64,000 nucleotides of DNA from Corynebacterium frankenforstense DSM 45800 (lineage in GTDB: Bacteria > Actinomycetota > Actinomycetes > Mycobacteriales > Mycobacteriaceae), in NCBI RefSeq assembly GCF_001941485.1, contig NZ_CP009247.1:744001-808000 (forward strand), in the 5' to 3' direction. This document shows, in pieces, positions 12,923 to 22,168 of the stretch; within the stretch, counting starts at the first letter, position 1, and each line of letters begins with the position of its first letter. The notes beneath the pieces were generated by a model, which was not told the origin of the DNA, did not search any database, and was given only the letters and a program-made list of their open reading frames with translations. The position numbers and the translations under genes were made by a program.

Positions 12923-13036
12923 GGAAGCCTCCTGACAGGCTCGGCGGACGTTTGCCGTGCATGTTACCCGCGTTGCACTCTGCGCCCGCCGGATCCCGCC
13001 GGACCCGCCCCCGGCCACCGCCGGCCCGCCTCAGAA

Positions 13037-13066
13037 ACCCCCGGGCCCGAGACCCCCGGGCCCGAG
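13037..13066. repeat. 15-bp tandem repeat, two units
   Basis: ACCCCCGGGCCCGAG occurs perfectly at 13037-13051 and 13052-13066, in the 172-bp gap between two minus-strand genes. Confidence 0.85.
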
Positions 13067-13094
13067 ACACCCCGAGCGCGAACCCCCTCGGCCG

Positions 13095-13742
13095 CTAGTC
13101 CAGGACCAGGAGGTTCAGCTTCGTCTTCTTGACGTCCTCGAGGCGCTTGCGGTTTTTCTCCAGCTTCTCCCACAGCTCGTGCGGGATCGCCTTGCGCGCG
13201 GCCTCGATGACGTCGGTGTCCGGGGTTCCCCAGGCGATCGGCATCGGGGTGATCTCGTCCCAGGTGTCCTGCGAGCGCGCGCTGCGCCTACCGCTCACGG
13301 CCACGGAGGGCACCTGCGTGCCGCGCTTGCGGTGGTGGCCGTCGATGGCGCTGACCGGGCGGAGCGCCAGCGCCCAGCGCGGCGGCTGAGTCTGGTCCAC
13401 ATTGACGTTGACCAGGGCCAGCAGCTGCACGGTGCGCGGCTTGACCTCGGCGATGACGGCCGGGACCAGCGGGTAGTCGTCGTAGAGGCGCTGCGCGCTG
13501 CCGACCGCGCGCGGGGCGGCCACGCCCACGGCCACCGCGACGACGGTCACCGTCGCGCACAGCACCGGCACGATCACGCGCCACGGCCCGGACGGGTCGA
13601 GCACCAGGAAGCACAGCACGCCGACGATCAGCGCGATGACGCCCATCACGATCGCGCTCGAGCGCAGCCGGCGGGTGTCGCGCAGCATCTCGTTGTGGGC
13701 CTTGGCCCACGCCTCGTCGACGTCGAACCGGAAGTTCTGCAT
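13095..13742 (-). CDS. DUF3239-type membrane protein
   Basis: A 215-residue protein with two adjacent hydrophobic helices (about residues 28-47 and 54-75: SAIVMGVIALIVGVLCFLVL and VIVPVLCATVTVVAVAVGVA) and a C-terminal cytoplasmic domain of unknown role. It resembles a family found mainly in Corynebacterium and relatives. The ATG at 13742 is preceded by AAAGGAAG and lies eight bases after the stop of the XPB gene, so they are co-transcribed. No catalytic motif is visible. Confidence 0.75.
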   Translation of the reverse strand: MQNFRFDVDEAWAKAHNEMLRDTRRLRSSAIVMGVIALIVGVLCFLVLDPSGPWRVIVPVLCATVTVVAVAVGVAAPRAVGSAQRLYDDYPLVPAVIAEVKPRTVQLLALVNVNVDQTQPPRWALALRPVSAIDGHHRKRGTQVPSVAVSGRRSARSQDTWDEITPMPIAWGTPDTDVIEAARKAIPHELWEKLEKNRKRLEDVKKTKLNLLVLD

Positions 13743-13749
13743 CTTCCTT

Positions 13750-15528
13750 TTACCTCTCCTCGTCGTGCGTGCCGACGCCGCGCTGCGCGCCGTCGGCGCC
13801 CTCCGGGACGTCGGAAATCTCCCCGCCGGCCGCGGCAAGGTCCGCGGCGTCGATGATGCGGTAGGCGTAGCCCTGCTCGGCGAGGAAGCGCTGGCGGTGC
13901 GCGGCGTACTCGGAGTCCAGGGTATCGCGGGTGACCACGGTGTAGAAGTGGGCCTGCCCGCCGCCGGCCTTGGGCCGCAGCAGCCGGCCGAGGCGCTGGG
14001 CCTCCTCCTGGCGCGAGCCGAAGGTACCCGAGACCTGCACGGCCACGGCGGCCTCCGGCAGGTCGACGGAGAAGTTGGCCACCTTGGAGACGGCCAGGGT
14101 GGAGATCTCCCCGGCCCGGAAGTCCGCGAAGGCCCGCTCGCGGCGCCTGTTGCTCGTCTTGCCGTCGACCAGCGGCAGGCCCAGGCGTTCGGCGATCTCC
14201 TCGAGCTGGTCCAGGTAGGCGCCGATGATCAGCGTGGGCCGGCCCTCGTGGCGTGTGAGGATCTGCTCGACGACGCGCAGCTTCGCCGGCGCGCAGGCCG
14301 CCAGCCGGTAGCGCTCACGCGACTCGGCGGTGGCGTAGGCCATCCGGCCGGCCTCGTCGAGGGTGACGCGCACCTCGGTGCATTCGGCGGTGGCGATGTA
14401 GCTGGCGGCCTCCAGTTCCTTCCACGGCGCGTCGTAGCGCTTCGGGCCGATCAGCGAGAACACGTCGCTCTCGCGGCCGTCCTCGCGCACCAGGGTGGCG
14501 GTCAGGCCGAGTCGACGCCGGGACTGCAGGTCGCTGGTGAGCCGGAAGACGGGCGCGGGCAGGAGGTGGACCTCGTCGTAGATGATCAGGCCCCAGTCCC
14601 GGGAGTCGAAGAGCTCCAGGGCGCGGTACTCGCCCTTCGTCTTGCGGGTGACCACCTGGTAGGTGGCGATGGTCACCGGGCGGATCTCCTTCTTCTCCCC
14701 GGAGTACTCGCCGATCTCGTCGTCGGTGAGCGTGGTGCGGCGCAGCAGCTCGGCGCGCCACTGGCGGGCGGAGACGGTGTTGGTCACCAGGATCAGCGTG
14801 GTCGCCTTGGCGCGCGCCATGGCGGCGGCGCCGACGATCGTCTTGCCCGCCCCGCACGGCAGGACGACGACGCCGGAGCCGCCCTCGAAAAACGAGTCGG
14901 TGGCCCAGCGCTGGTAATCCCGCAGGCGCCAGCCGCCCGAGGCGTCGGCGCCCTCAGCGCTCTCGGTGCCCTCTGTGCCCTCTGCGCCCACGGCCGTCAG
15001 CTCGATGGGGTGCGCCTCGCCGTCGACGTAGCCGGCCAGGTCCTCGGCCGGCCAGCCGATCTTCGTCAGCTCCTGCTTGAGCCGGCCGCGCTCGGAGGGG
15101 TGCACCACGACCGTGCCCGGGTCGAGCCGCTCGCCGAGCATCGGGCGGATCTTCTTGTGCCGCACGATCTCCTCGAGCACCGCCGGCTCCTCGGTGTCGA
15201 GCGTCAGCCCGTGCGCGGGGTTCTTCTGCAGGCGCACCCGCCCGTAGCGCGCCATGGTCTCGGCGACGTCGATGAGCAGCGCCTGCGGCACCGGGAAGCG
15301 CGAGTAGCGCTCGAGGACGTCGACGGCCTGTTCGGCGTCGTGGCCGGCGGCGCGCGCGTTCCACAGCGCCAGCGGGGTGATGCGGTAGGTGTGCACGTGC
15401 TCGGGCGCGCGCTCGAGCTCCGCGAAGGGCGACAGCGCGGCGCGCGCCTCGTCCGCGGCCGGGTGCGCCGTCTCCAGCAGGACGGTCTTGTCCGACTGCA
15501 CGATCAACGGTCCGTCGCCGAGCCCCAC
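13750..15528 (-). CDS. XPB/Ssl2-type DNA repair helicase
   Basis: A 592-residue superfamily 2 helicase, the bacterial counterpart of eukaryotic XPB (Rv0861c type), probably a 3'-5' DNA translocase in repair. Order: N-terminal damage-recognition-like domain, an acidic Gly/Glu linker (about 180-199), Q-like motif WRLRDYQRWA, Walker A LPCGAGKT (223-230), DEVH box (318-321), motif LGLTATLVRED, and the C-terminal RecA lobe with RLGRLLRPK (motif VI). The GTG start at 15528 gives GDGPLIVQSDKTVLLE, matching the family's usual N-terminus. The gene sits 54 bp after its conserved partner. Confidence 0.93.
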   Translation of the reverse strand: MGLGDGPLIVQSDKTVLLETAHPAADEARAALSPFAELERAPEHVHTYRITPLALWNARAAGHDAEQAVDVLERYSRFPVPQALLIDVAETMARYGRVRLQKNPAHGLTLDTEEPAVLEEIVRHKKIRPMLGERLDPGTVVVHPSERGRLKQELTKIGWPAEDLAGYVDGEAHPIELTAVGAEGTEGTESAEGADASGGWRLRDYQRWATDSFFEGGSGVVVLPCGAGKTIVGAAAMARAKATTLILVTNTVSARQWRAELLRRTTLTDDEIGEYSGEKKEIRPVTIATYQVVTRKTKGEYRALELFDSRDWGLIIYDEVHLLPAPVFRLTSDLQSRRRLGLTATLVREDGRESDVFSLIGPKRYDAPWKELEAASYIATAECTEVRVTLDEAGRMAYATAESRERYRLAACAPAKLRVVEQILTRHEGRPTLIIGAYLDQLEEIAERLGLPLVDGKTSNRRRERAFADFRAGEISTLAVSKVANFSVDLPEAAVAVQVSGTFGSRQEEAQRLGRLLRPKAGGGQAHFYTVVTRDTLDSEYAAHRQRFLAEQGYAYRIIDAADLAAAGGEISDVPEGADGAQRGVGTHDEER

Positions 15529-15582
15529 CGTGGCATCACGCTCCTCATCTTCCGGTCTTCACGGGCAGGCTAGCAGCCCGGT

Positions 15583-18093
15583 CTAGGCGTCATCGACGCC
15601 GGTGACCCGGTGCAGGGCGAAACGCAGTACCGCGTCGCCGGCCGCCGGTTCAACGGCGTAGACCTGCCCGCCCTCCACGCGCAGCGGCCGCAGCCGGCGC
15701 GGGTTGGCCCGCCCGTGCTTGTCCACGAGCCCGACGGTGACGGTGCGCCCGGCGCGTGCGGCCGTCTTCAGCGCGGCGACCGGGTCGACTCGATTGCCGA
15801 CGTCGCGCCCCTCGCCCTCGGCGCCACCCGCCCCGTGTGCGGTGCCGGCGCCTGCGGCGCCGGTGCGCGCGGTGTCGGCACGCGCGGCGTCGTCAAGCGA
15901 AGTGGAGGCGGTACCGGTGCCTTCGGCGCGGCGCAGGGCGGCGACGGCGGCCTCGGCGCGAGCGGTGCGGTCCACGTTGTTGCCCGCGGACGCGGGGGCG
16001 GGGGAGCGGCGGCGGGTGCGGCGCTTGCGCGGTGGGGTGACGCGCACGGGGTCGGGGCGGATGTCGACCGAGCGGCCGACGGCGTCCTCGGCCACGGCGT
16101 GCACGCCGGTGGCCTGGAGGGCGCCGATGACCTCGATGAGCGGGCGCGGGGAGACCGCGACCGTGGGCGCGATGAGGCGCAGGCCGGCCGTACGGGCGGC
16201 GTCGGTGCCGGCGGCCGCGGCGAGCTGGTCGGGGTCGTCGCAGCGCAGGTAGCAGCCGGCCGGGCCGCCGCGCAGGTGCCCGTGGGAGCGGGCGACGTCC
16301 TCGACGAGCACGCGCACGCCCTGGGGGACCTCGCCGAGGGCGTGGTCGGTGAAGAAGGCGGCGATGTCCTGGGCCGAGTCGCCGGCGTCGAGCGCGCGGC
16401 GGATGCTGTCGGCGCTGAGCCGGTAGACGGCGGCCAGGCCCGGCGACTCGAGGTCGGCGAAGCGGGCCAGCCGGTTGGCCAGTCTCGCCGGCAGCGGGCC
16501 CGGGGCCAGCACGGTCATGTCGGCCTGCACGATGACGGCCTCGACGGTGTCCGGGACAAGATCCGTGGCGGCCTCGGTGAGCTCCTCGGCGTCGGCGCCG
16601 GTCAGCGCCACGCGGCCGAGGCCGGCGGTGCGGTCGTCGTCGCCTGAGCGGGCGAGCAGGCCGAGGAAGCGGGCGCCGGCGAGCACCTCGTCGCGGGCGG
16701 CGTCGGGCACCCGCAGGGCGGCCAGCGGGGCGTCGAAGACGGCGGCGGCCCAGGCGGTCCGCGGGCTCAGCGCGGTGTCGCCTGCGACCTCGGCGTACGG
16801 GGCGAGCACGAGGCGGCGGGCCGCCGGCAGCCCCGGTGCGTGCGAGGCCTCCTCGAAGAGGTGCACCGGGCCGGTGACCGTCCAGGGCGCCAGGGTGGCG
16901 CCGCGCCAGCCGGTGACCAGGCGGGCCCAGCGGGCGGCCAGCCCCTCCTCGGCCCACTCCTCGGCGAGCGGGGTCGGCGCGAAGACCGGGGCGGCGGGCT
17001 CGGCGGGGTCCGCGGCGTCGTCGTCGCGGTCGGGGCGCGCGCAGGCGAGCAGGCCTGCGCTGACGCCGGTGCCGGCCAGGCGGATCAGGGCGTCCTGCTC
17101 GCAGTCGAGCGCGGCGCACAGGCGGCGCAGCTCGCGCACGGCCAGCCCGCCGGAGCGGATCAGTTCGCCGGGTTCGGCGCCGAGGACCTCGATGAGGCGG
17201 TCCATCAGGCGCACGGCCTCCAGCCCCTGGCCGGTGGCCTCGCGGTCGGCGCGGTCGGTGTGGTCTGTGGTTGACGCGGTGGTGGCTGCCGTGTCGGCGG
17301 AGTGGGCCGCGGCGTCGGTCGGGGTGTCAACCGCGCTGTCGGCGCCTGGCGTGCCGGAGGCATCGTCAGCGGCGTCGGTGGCGCGCAGCCCGGCCAGCGG
17401 GTCGGTCAGCGGCACCGCGGTGTGCGGGCGCTCGCGCAGCGCGTCGCGCACCACCCGGGGCATGCGCACGGTGCGCGCGTCGACCCGGGAGAGCAGCCCG
17501 GCGGCCAGCAGCCGGGGCACCGGGCGGGCCGGGTCCGCGTCCGGGGCGGCGTCGCGGGTCAGCCCCACCCCGCCGGTGCGGGCGAGGGTGTCCAGCACGG
17601 CGCGCGCGGAGTCGGGCAGTGTCTCCAGCGCCTCGTGCACGGCCTGCGGGTCGGCGGGGGAGTGGGCCTCCTCGAGCAGGCTCAGCCCGTCCGGCAGCGC
17701 GGCCGGCACCTCGGGCAGCAGCCGCACGGCCTCGTCGGGGCCCCACATCAGCCCGGCGGAGCGCAACGTCTCCAGCGCACGGGCGGCCACGGCGGCGTCG
17801 GGAAGCGGGGCGAGGACGGCCGCGGCGGCCACGGGCGCGGTGGCGGCGCCGAGTGCGGCCGCCGACTCGCAGACGGCGAGCTCGAGTGCGGTGCGCTCGG
17901 CGACGGCGCGCGCGACCGAGCCGGTGATGCGCAGCCGGGTGGCCAGCGCCTGGGTGTTCGGCGGGGGCGGCACCGCGGCGTCGGGGCGCAGCTCGAGCAG
18001 GCGGGTGAGCGCGGCGTCGTCGAGACCGGCCAACCAGTCACCGAAGCGCTCGGCGGGTGTGGCGGACGTGGGCGAACTTTCGGATGGATTCAT
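15583..18093 (-). CDS. Helicase-associated domain protein, Rv0862c-like partner of XPB
   Basis: An 836-residue, Ala- and Arg-rich protein. The opening (RFGDWLAGLDDAALTRLLELRPD) and the central region around VEAVIVQADMTVLAPGPLP resemble helicase-associated domain proteins encoded next to XPB in mycobacteria and corynebacteria. There is no Walker motif, so it is not itself a helicase; a DNA-binding or regulatory partner role is inferred from the conserved pairing. The ATG at 18093 was chosen because TATGAT lies ten bases upstream (near-leaderless) and the longer frame adds only unsupported residues. A Lys/Arg-rich stretch (PPRKRRTRRRSPAP) lies near residue 700. Confidence 0.8.
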   Translation of the reverse strand: MNPSESSPTSATPAERFGDWLAGLDDAALTRLLELRPDAAVPPPPNTQALATRLRITGSVARAVAERTALELAVCESAAALGAATAPVAAAAVLAPLPDAAVAARALETLRSAGLMWGPDEAVRLLPEVPAALPDGLSLLEEAHSPADPQAVHEALETLPDSARAVLDTLARTGGVGLTRDAAPDADPARPVPRLLAAGLLSRVDARTVRMPRVVRDALRERPHTAVPLTDPLAGLRATDAADDASGTPGADSAVDTPTDAAAHSADTAATTASTTDHTDRADREATGQGLEAVRLMDRLIEVLGAEPGELIRSGGLAVRELRRLCAALDCEQDALIRLAGTGVSAGLLACARPDRDDDAADPAEPAAPVFAPTPLAEEWAEEGLAARWARLVTGWRGATLAPWTVTGPVHLFEEASHAPGLPAARRLVLAPYAEVAGDTALSPRTAWAAAVFDAPLAALRVPDAARDEVLAGARFLGLLARSGDDDRTAGLGRVALTGADAEELTEAATDLVPDTVEAVIVQADMTVLAPGPLPARLANRLARFADLESPGLAAVYRLSADSIRRALDAGDSAQDIAAFFTDHALGEVPQGVRVLVEDVARSHGHLRGGPAGCYLRCDDPDQLAAAAGTDAARTAGLRLIAPTVAVSPRPLIEVIGALQATGVHAVAEDAVGRSVDIRPDPVRVTPPRKRRTRRRSPAPASAGNNVDRTARAEAAVAALRRAEGTGTASTSLDDAARADTARTGAAGAGTAHGAGGAEGEGRDVGNRVDPVAALKTAARAGRTVTVGLVDKHGRANPRRLRPLRVEGGQVYAVEPAAGDAVLRFALHRVTGVDDA

Positions 18094-18160
18094 CGTCCTG
18101 ACCATCATAATCGCCGCTCGGGCTAACCCCCTACGCATCTGACGTGGCAGAATGGGTCAC

Positions 18161-18352
18161 ATGGCTAACGTTGAGAAGAAGGCGCACGTCAACCCCTCCT
18201 GGCCCGAGCTCGCCCACGAGGAAGACCACCCGGTCACCGAGCTGATCTCCCAGGTCGCGGGCGCGTCCAGCCCCTTCGGCGACGATCTCGTGCTCCCGCG
18301 CCCGGCCGAGGAGATCGGCTACGTGCACCCCTACACGCGGATCAACCGCTGA
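18161..18352 (+). CDS. Small conserved protein, Rv0863-like
   Basis: A 63-residue protein, MANVEKKAHVNPSWPELAHE..., divergent from the XPB-partner gene. A similarly placed small protein (Rv0863) occurs in mycobacteria; no function is known. It is polar, with no membrane segment. CAGAAT at 18148-18153 followed by seven bases to the ATG suggests a leaderless transcript. Two strong hairpins follow, supporting a real transcription unit. Confidence 0.75.
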   Translation: MANVEKKAHVNPSWPELAHEEDHPVTELISQVAGASSPFGDDLVLPRPAEEIGYVHPYTRINR

Positions 18353-18366
18353 CACATTCGCGTCCG

Positions 18367-18440
18367 CCGCGCGGGTGAGACCCCGCGCGGCGACTTCGTG
18401 CTGCGACGCCGCGGCCCGCATCCGGCGGGCCGCGGCGTTT
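18367..18440 (+). terminator. Double hairpin after the small protein gene
   Basis: CCGCGCGGG/CCCGCGCGG (18367-18390) and then CGCCGCGGCCCGC/GCGGGCCGCGGCG (18407-18437) followed by TTT. Confidence 0.75.
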
Positions 18441-18540
18441 CGCTGTGTGCGGACACCGGCAGGAGCCGAACGGTTCTCTCCGGGGAGCGTGCCCGCACAA
18501 GTGTGGCGCGCCCGCCAGGGCGCGGCGGCGCGCACACGGC

Positions 18541-18576
18541 GACGGGCCCCGCACCGGTGATGGTGCGGGGCCCGTC
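18541..18576 (-). terminator. rpf1 terminator
   Basis: Perfect 15-bp stem (18541-18555 with 18562-18576), 22 bp past the rpf stop. It lacks a T-run. Confidence 0.75.
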
Positions 18577-18598
18577 GGAAATCGAGGCCGGGAACCTC

Positions 18599-19321
<723 letters not shown>

Positions 19322-19444
19322 TCATGGTGCACGCTGACCTCGATGCTCCTGTGAGCGTCGGGCCGGGCACGAGTGGGGTTTCCCGTCCGGACAGGGTTCA
19401 GATGGAACGGGGGAACCGCGTCGTGCGGTGCATGACTCAAGAGA

Positions 19445-19460
19445 GTAACGGTTTGTAACG
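19445..19460 (-). promoter_or_regulatory. GTAACG direct repeats, possible MtrA-type site for rpf1
   Basis: GTAACG at 19445-19450 and 19455-19460, one helical turn apart, in the rpf1/cold-shock intergenic region. Similar GTAAC repeats are bound by MtrA-class regulators controlling cell-wall hydrolases in actinobacteria. Orientation and target are inferred. Confidence 0.4.
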
Positions 19461-19677
19461 TTTGTGTCACGTTATTGGCCGATCCGTGACTCTTCTGGGG
19501 CCTGTGAGACGACAACATCTGTCGCAGATCCAGGTCAGTGGCGTGATCCGCGCGATGTATGAGCTATGTCACTCGCGGGGTCGTGGAGGCCGGCCGGGGT
19601 GCCGCTGCGGAGTCGCCCAGGCTCTGGGGAGGTGGTCGCGCCGGGCGGCGGCGGAAAGATCACGCCCCGGCTCGGGG

Positions 19678-19706
19678 TGGGACATGCGCTCCGGGAGGTG
19701 TAAAAT
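19678..19706 (+). promoter_or_regulatory. Candidate cold-shock gene promoter
   Basis: TAAAAT at 19701-19706 with a weak TGGGAC 17 bp upstream would give a leader of about 90 nt before the csp start. The rest of the 593-bp gap holds the rpf1 leader and nothing else I can name. Confidence 0.4.
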
Positions 19707-19800
19707 CGGGCGGTTCAGACAGGCCCCACGCACGGGGCGCCGGTGCCGCGGCCGGGGGATGCCCGCCGCCGCGACCGGAGGAGACAGGGAGGTCAACGAC

Positions 19801-20178
19801 ATGCCGGTGGGCAAGGTCAAGTGGTATGACGCGGACAAGGGATTCGGCTTCGCGTCGAATCCGGGCTACGAGGACGTCTACGTGAGCAGTCACGTCCTGC
19901 CCGAGGGCGTCGAGGAGCTGCACAAGGGCCAGCGCATCGAGTTCGACGTCGCCTCGGGTCGCCGTGGCCCGCAGGCGCTGCGCGTGGCGCTGCTCGACCC
20001 GCCGAAGGTCCGCCGCCACCGCCGCTCCGCCGAGGAGCTGGGCAGCATGGTCTCTGACCTGATCACCCTGCTCGAGGGCGTGCAGCCCGGCCTGCGCTCG
20101 GGGCGCTACCCGGAGCGTAAGACCGGCCGGCAGGTCGCGGGCATCCTGCGCGCGGTCGCCGACGAGCTCGACGGTTGA
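19801..20178 (+). CDS. cspB: Cold-shock-domain protein with C-terminal extension
   Basis: A 125-residue RNA/DNA-binding protein. The first 65 residues are a cold-shock domain: [17 protein letters not shown] carries RNP1 (KGFGF), followed by [10 protein letters not shown] (RNP2-like) and VEFDV-type strand. The remaining 60 residues form a basic helical extension ([20 protein letters not shown]...) as in the longer actinobacterial CspB (Rv0871 type). It likely acts as an RNA chaperone or transcription antiterminator in the cytoplasm. GGGAGG lies nine bases before the ATG. The gene neighbours rpf1 as in other corynebacteria. Confidence 0.93.
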   Translation: MPVGKVKWYDADKGFGFASNPGYEDVYVSSHVLPEGVEELHKGQRIEFDVASGRRGPQALRVALLDPPKVRRHRRSAEELGSMVSDLITLLEGVQPGLRSGRYPERKTGRQVAGILRAVADELDG

Positions 20179-20199
20179 GAGGTCACGCAGAGTAGACGA

Positions 20200-20235
20200 C
20201 GCCGCCCCGGTCGGATGGTTCCGCCCGGGGCGGCG
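20200..20235. terminator. Bidirectional terminator between csp and DUF2771 genes
   Basis: Perfect 11-bp stem (20200-20210 with 20225-20235), between convergent genes, with a short TT after it on the plus strand. Confidence 0.75.
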
Positions 20236-20258
20236 TTCGTGAGCGGGGGACGTGCCGC

Positions 20259-20798
20259 CTACTCGGCGGTGGTGTCCAGCGACCAGACGGTCGCCTTCGG
20301 GGTCTCCTCGCCGGAGTCGTCGGTGCCGATCATCACCGAGTGGATCTCGAGGACGGTCAGCTTCGGCCGCGGGGCGTCATCGCCCTCCTCGACGGGGTCG
20401 ACCGAGCCCTGCACGGTCACGGATTCCTCGTCGTAGGCGCCGAAGCTGCGCTCCTCGTTGGCCGCGGGGTCGTCGTAAATCTGCAGCAGCTGCCAGTTGT
20501 GGTCGTGGATCGCCTTCGGGATCTCCAGACGCACCTCGCCATCGGCGGGGACGGGCACGCGCGCGATCTCGCCCTCGGGGCAGTCGTCCTGGTCGAGCTC
20601 GCAGACGGCGTAGGGGGAGACCTCGGTCTCCGTGTCGCCGACGGTCGCGGTCACCGTGACGTCCTGCGGCTCCGGGCCGGGACGCGAGTTCCACCAGCGC
20701 TGGCCCAGGTAGACGCCGACGAGCACGATCACCACGGCGACGATCAGCACCAAAAACTGCAGGAGGCTGCGACGTTTCGCTTCTTTGCGGGTGGCCAT
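20259..20798 (-). CDS. DUF2771-type membrane-anchored protein
   Basis: A 179-residue protein with one N-terminal membrane helix (LLQFLVLIVAVVIVLVGVYLG) after a basic RKEAKRRS head, so the rest is probably extracytoplasmic. The exported part has two cysteines (CELDQDDC) that could form a disulfide. It matches the DUF2771 family of corynebacteria; no function is known. A TAGGAT hexamer eight bases upstream of the ATG suggests a very short or absent leader. Confidence 0.8.
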   Translation of the reverse strand: MATRKEAKRRSLLQFLVLIVAVVIVLVGVYLGQRWWNSRPGPEPQDVTVTATVGDTETEVSPYAVCELDQDDCPEGEIARVPVPADGEVRLEIPKAIHDHNWQLLQIYDDPAANEERSFGAYDEESVTVQGSVDPVEEGDDAPRPKLTVLEIHSVMIGTDDSGEETPKATVWSLDTTAE

Positions 20799-20933
20799 GA
20801 GGCCTCATCCTACCGGCGGGGCGGTCGCCGGCCGGGGGAGGCTGCGATGCCGGGGAGCGAAGGCCGGTGGCGGGGTGGTTCCCGGATGACGCCAGAGTCG
20901 GTCGGGTGCCGGGGTGGCGCTGGACGGATGCCG

Positions 20934-20973
20934 GGGCGGGTTGAGCGGGTGTCGGGCGGGTTGAGCGGGTGCC
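20934..20973. repeat. 20-bp tandem repeat, two units
   Basis: GGGCGGGTTGAGCGGGTGTC at 20934-20953 and the same with one change at 20954-20973. A further related 22-bp pair continues to about 21016. Confidence 0.85.
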
Positions 20974-21013
20974 CGGGCGGCCCGGTGACGGGTGCCGGGG
21001 CGGCCCGGCGACG

Positions 21014-21114
21014 GGTTTTACCGGGTGTGGGTCGGTAACCGCGAAATCGGTCCTGCGTCGTCGCAGGTCAGCGAAGTGGCGAAAATCGGCTACCGACCAG
21101 GGGTCGGTAAAACC
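21014..21114. repeat. Nested palindromic element, 101 bp
   Basis: Three concentric inverted repeats: GGTTTTACCG/CGGTAAAACC (21014-21023, 21105-21114), GGTCGGTAACCG/CGGCTACCGACC with one mismatch (21030-21041, 21087-21098), and CCTGCG/CGCAGG (21052-21057, 21062-21067). It would fold into one long interrupted hairpin. Its AT content is higher than its surroundings. It may be a small mobile or structural repeat, or a structured transcript. Confidence 0.75.
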
Positions 21115-21140
21115 GGGCGCCACGGGGCCCGGAAGGAGCG

Positions 21141-21230
21141 GAAACCCGCCCCGAGACCCGGAACCCGGTCCCCGAACTCAGCCCGGAAACCCGCCCCGAG
21201 ACCCGGAACCCGGCCCCCGAACTCAGCCCC
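21141..21230. repeat. 45-bp tandem repeat, two units
   Basis: 21141-21185 and 21186-21230 differ at two positions; degenerate continuation of the CCCGAGMCCCGGAACCC pattern runs to about 21290. It lies between the palindromic element and the 3' end of the next minus-strand gene. Confidence 0.85.
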
Positions 21231-21305
21231 GAGCCCCGGAACCCAGCTCCAGAACCCGGTCCCAGAACCCGAACCCGCCCCCGAGCCCCGCGAACTCACC
21301 GACCC

Positions 21306-22142
21306 TTAAGAATCCTGCGGCACGAACCGCACCTCGTACAGGTCCGGCCACCGCTTGCCGGCCAGGTAGAAGTGGTCCGAGGCCGGCTTGTGCGCGATGC
21401 CGTTGAGCACGTTGTCGACGTTGGGCTCCGCGTTGTTGGGCAGGCCGGAGGCGTCGATGTCCGCGGTCAGGCTGCCGGTGTGCGGGTCGAAGCCGACGAT
21501 CCGGTCGGTCTGGAAGACGTTGGCGTAGACCTCGCCCTCGACGCACTCGAGCTCGTTGAGCCCCTCGACCGGGTCGTCGCCGCCGACCGTGGCGTGGCCC
21601 ACCTCGGTCAGGTCGCGCGAGTCGAGCAGGCGGACCCGGGAGCTGCCGTCGGAGGCGACCAGGGTCTGGTCGTCGAGCGAGCAGATGCCCCAGCCCTCGC
21701 CGGGCCAGTCGAAGCGGCCGGTCTCCTCGAGGGTCTGCGCGTCGCGCCGGATGGCCACGCCGTCGTGCCAGGTCAGCTGCCAAAGATTAGTGCCGGACTG
21801 GGTGATGCCCTCGCCGAAGAACTCCGGGTCGAGGTCCACCGACTGCACCTCGTCGCCGTCGAGCTCGCGGCGGTAGATCCTCGACTGGCCCTGCAGGCCG
21901 GTGCTCACCAGCAGGTGGCCGCGCGAGTCGACCTCGAGGCCCTGGGTGAATGAATCCTCGTCGAAGGGCAGCACGTCGACGACCTCGGCGCGCAGGTGCT
22001 CGGGGCCGGTGTTGGCCGCCAGCGGGGTCTCGACGTCGTCGGAGCAGGCGGCGGTGCCCGCTGCCAGGGCGGTCAGGCTGGTCAGGACGGCGGCGGTCCG
22101 CACGAGGCGGCGGGTGAAGCGGTGAGCCATGTTGTCCATCAT
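21306..22142 (-). CDS. Glutaminyl-peptide cyclotransferase-like lipoprotein
   Basis: A 278-residue exported lipoprotein of the plant-type glutaminyl cyclase family, a five-bladed beta-propeller that converts N-terminal Gln to pyroglutamate. The signal peptide ends in a lipobox (GTAAC-S, Cys33). Family features include DSFTQGLEVDSRGHLLVSTG near the start, ITQSGTNLWQLTWHDG, and VLNGIAHKPASDHFYLAGKRWP at the end. The start could be 22142 or the in-frame ATG at 22130; no strong ribosome-binding site separates them. It is divergent from the DUF3027 gene. Confidence 0.85.
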   Translation of the reverse strand: MMDNMAHRFTRRLVRTAAVLTSLTALAAGTAACSDDVETPLAANTGPEHLRAEVVDVLPFDEDSFTQGLEVDSRGHLLVSTGLQGQSRIYRRELDGDEVQSVDLDPEFFGEGITQSGTNLWQLTWHDGVAIRRDAQTLEETGRFDWPGEGWGICSLDDQTLVASDGSSRVRLLDSRDLTEVGHATVGGDDPVEGLNELECVEGEVYANVFQTDRIVGFDPHTGSLTADIDASGLPNNAEPNVDNVLNGIAHKPASDHFYLAGKRWPDLYEVRFVPQDS

Positions 22143-22155
22143 GCACCAGCCCGGG

Positions 22156-22161
22156 GATAAT
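22156..22161 (+). promoter_or_regulatory. -10 element for the DUF3027 gene
   Basis: GATAAT with exactly seven bases to the GTG at 22169. It overlaps the alternative ATG at 22160, arguing that translation begins at GTG on a leaderless mRNA. Confidence 0.6.
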
Positions 22162-22168
22162 GGGACAG

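Noticed and set aside
21141..21290. Possible CRISPR array
   Set aside because: Units are directly adjacent without unique spacers; they are tandem duplications, and no cas gene is present.
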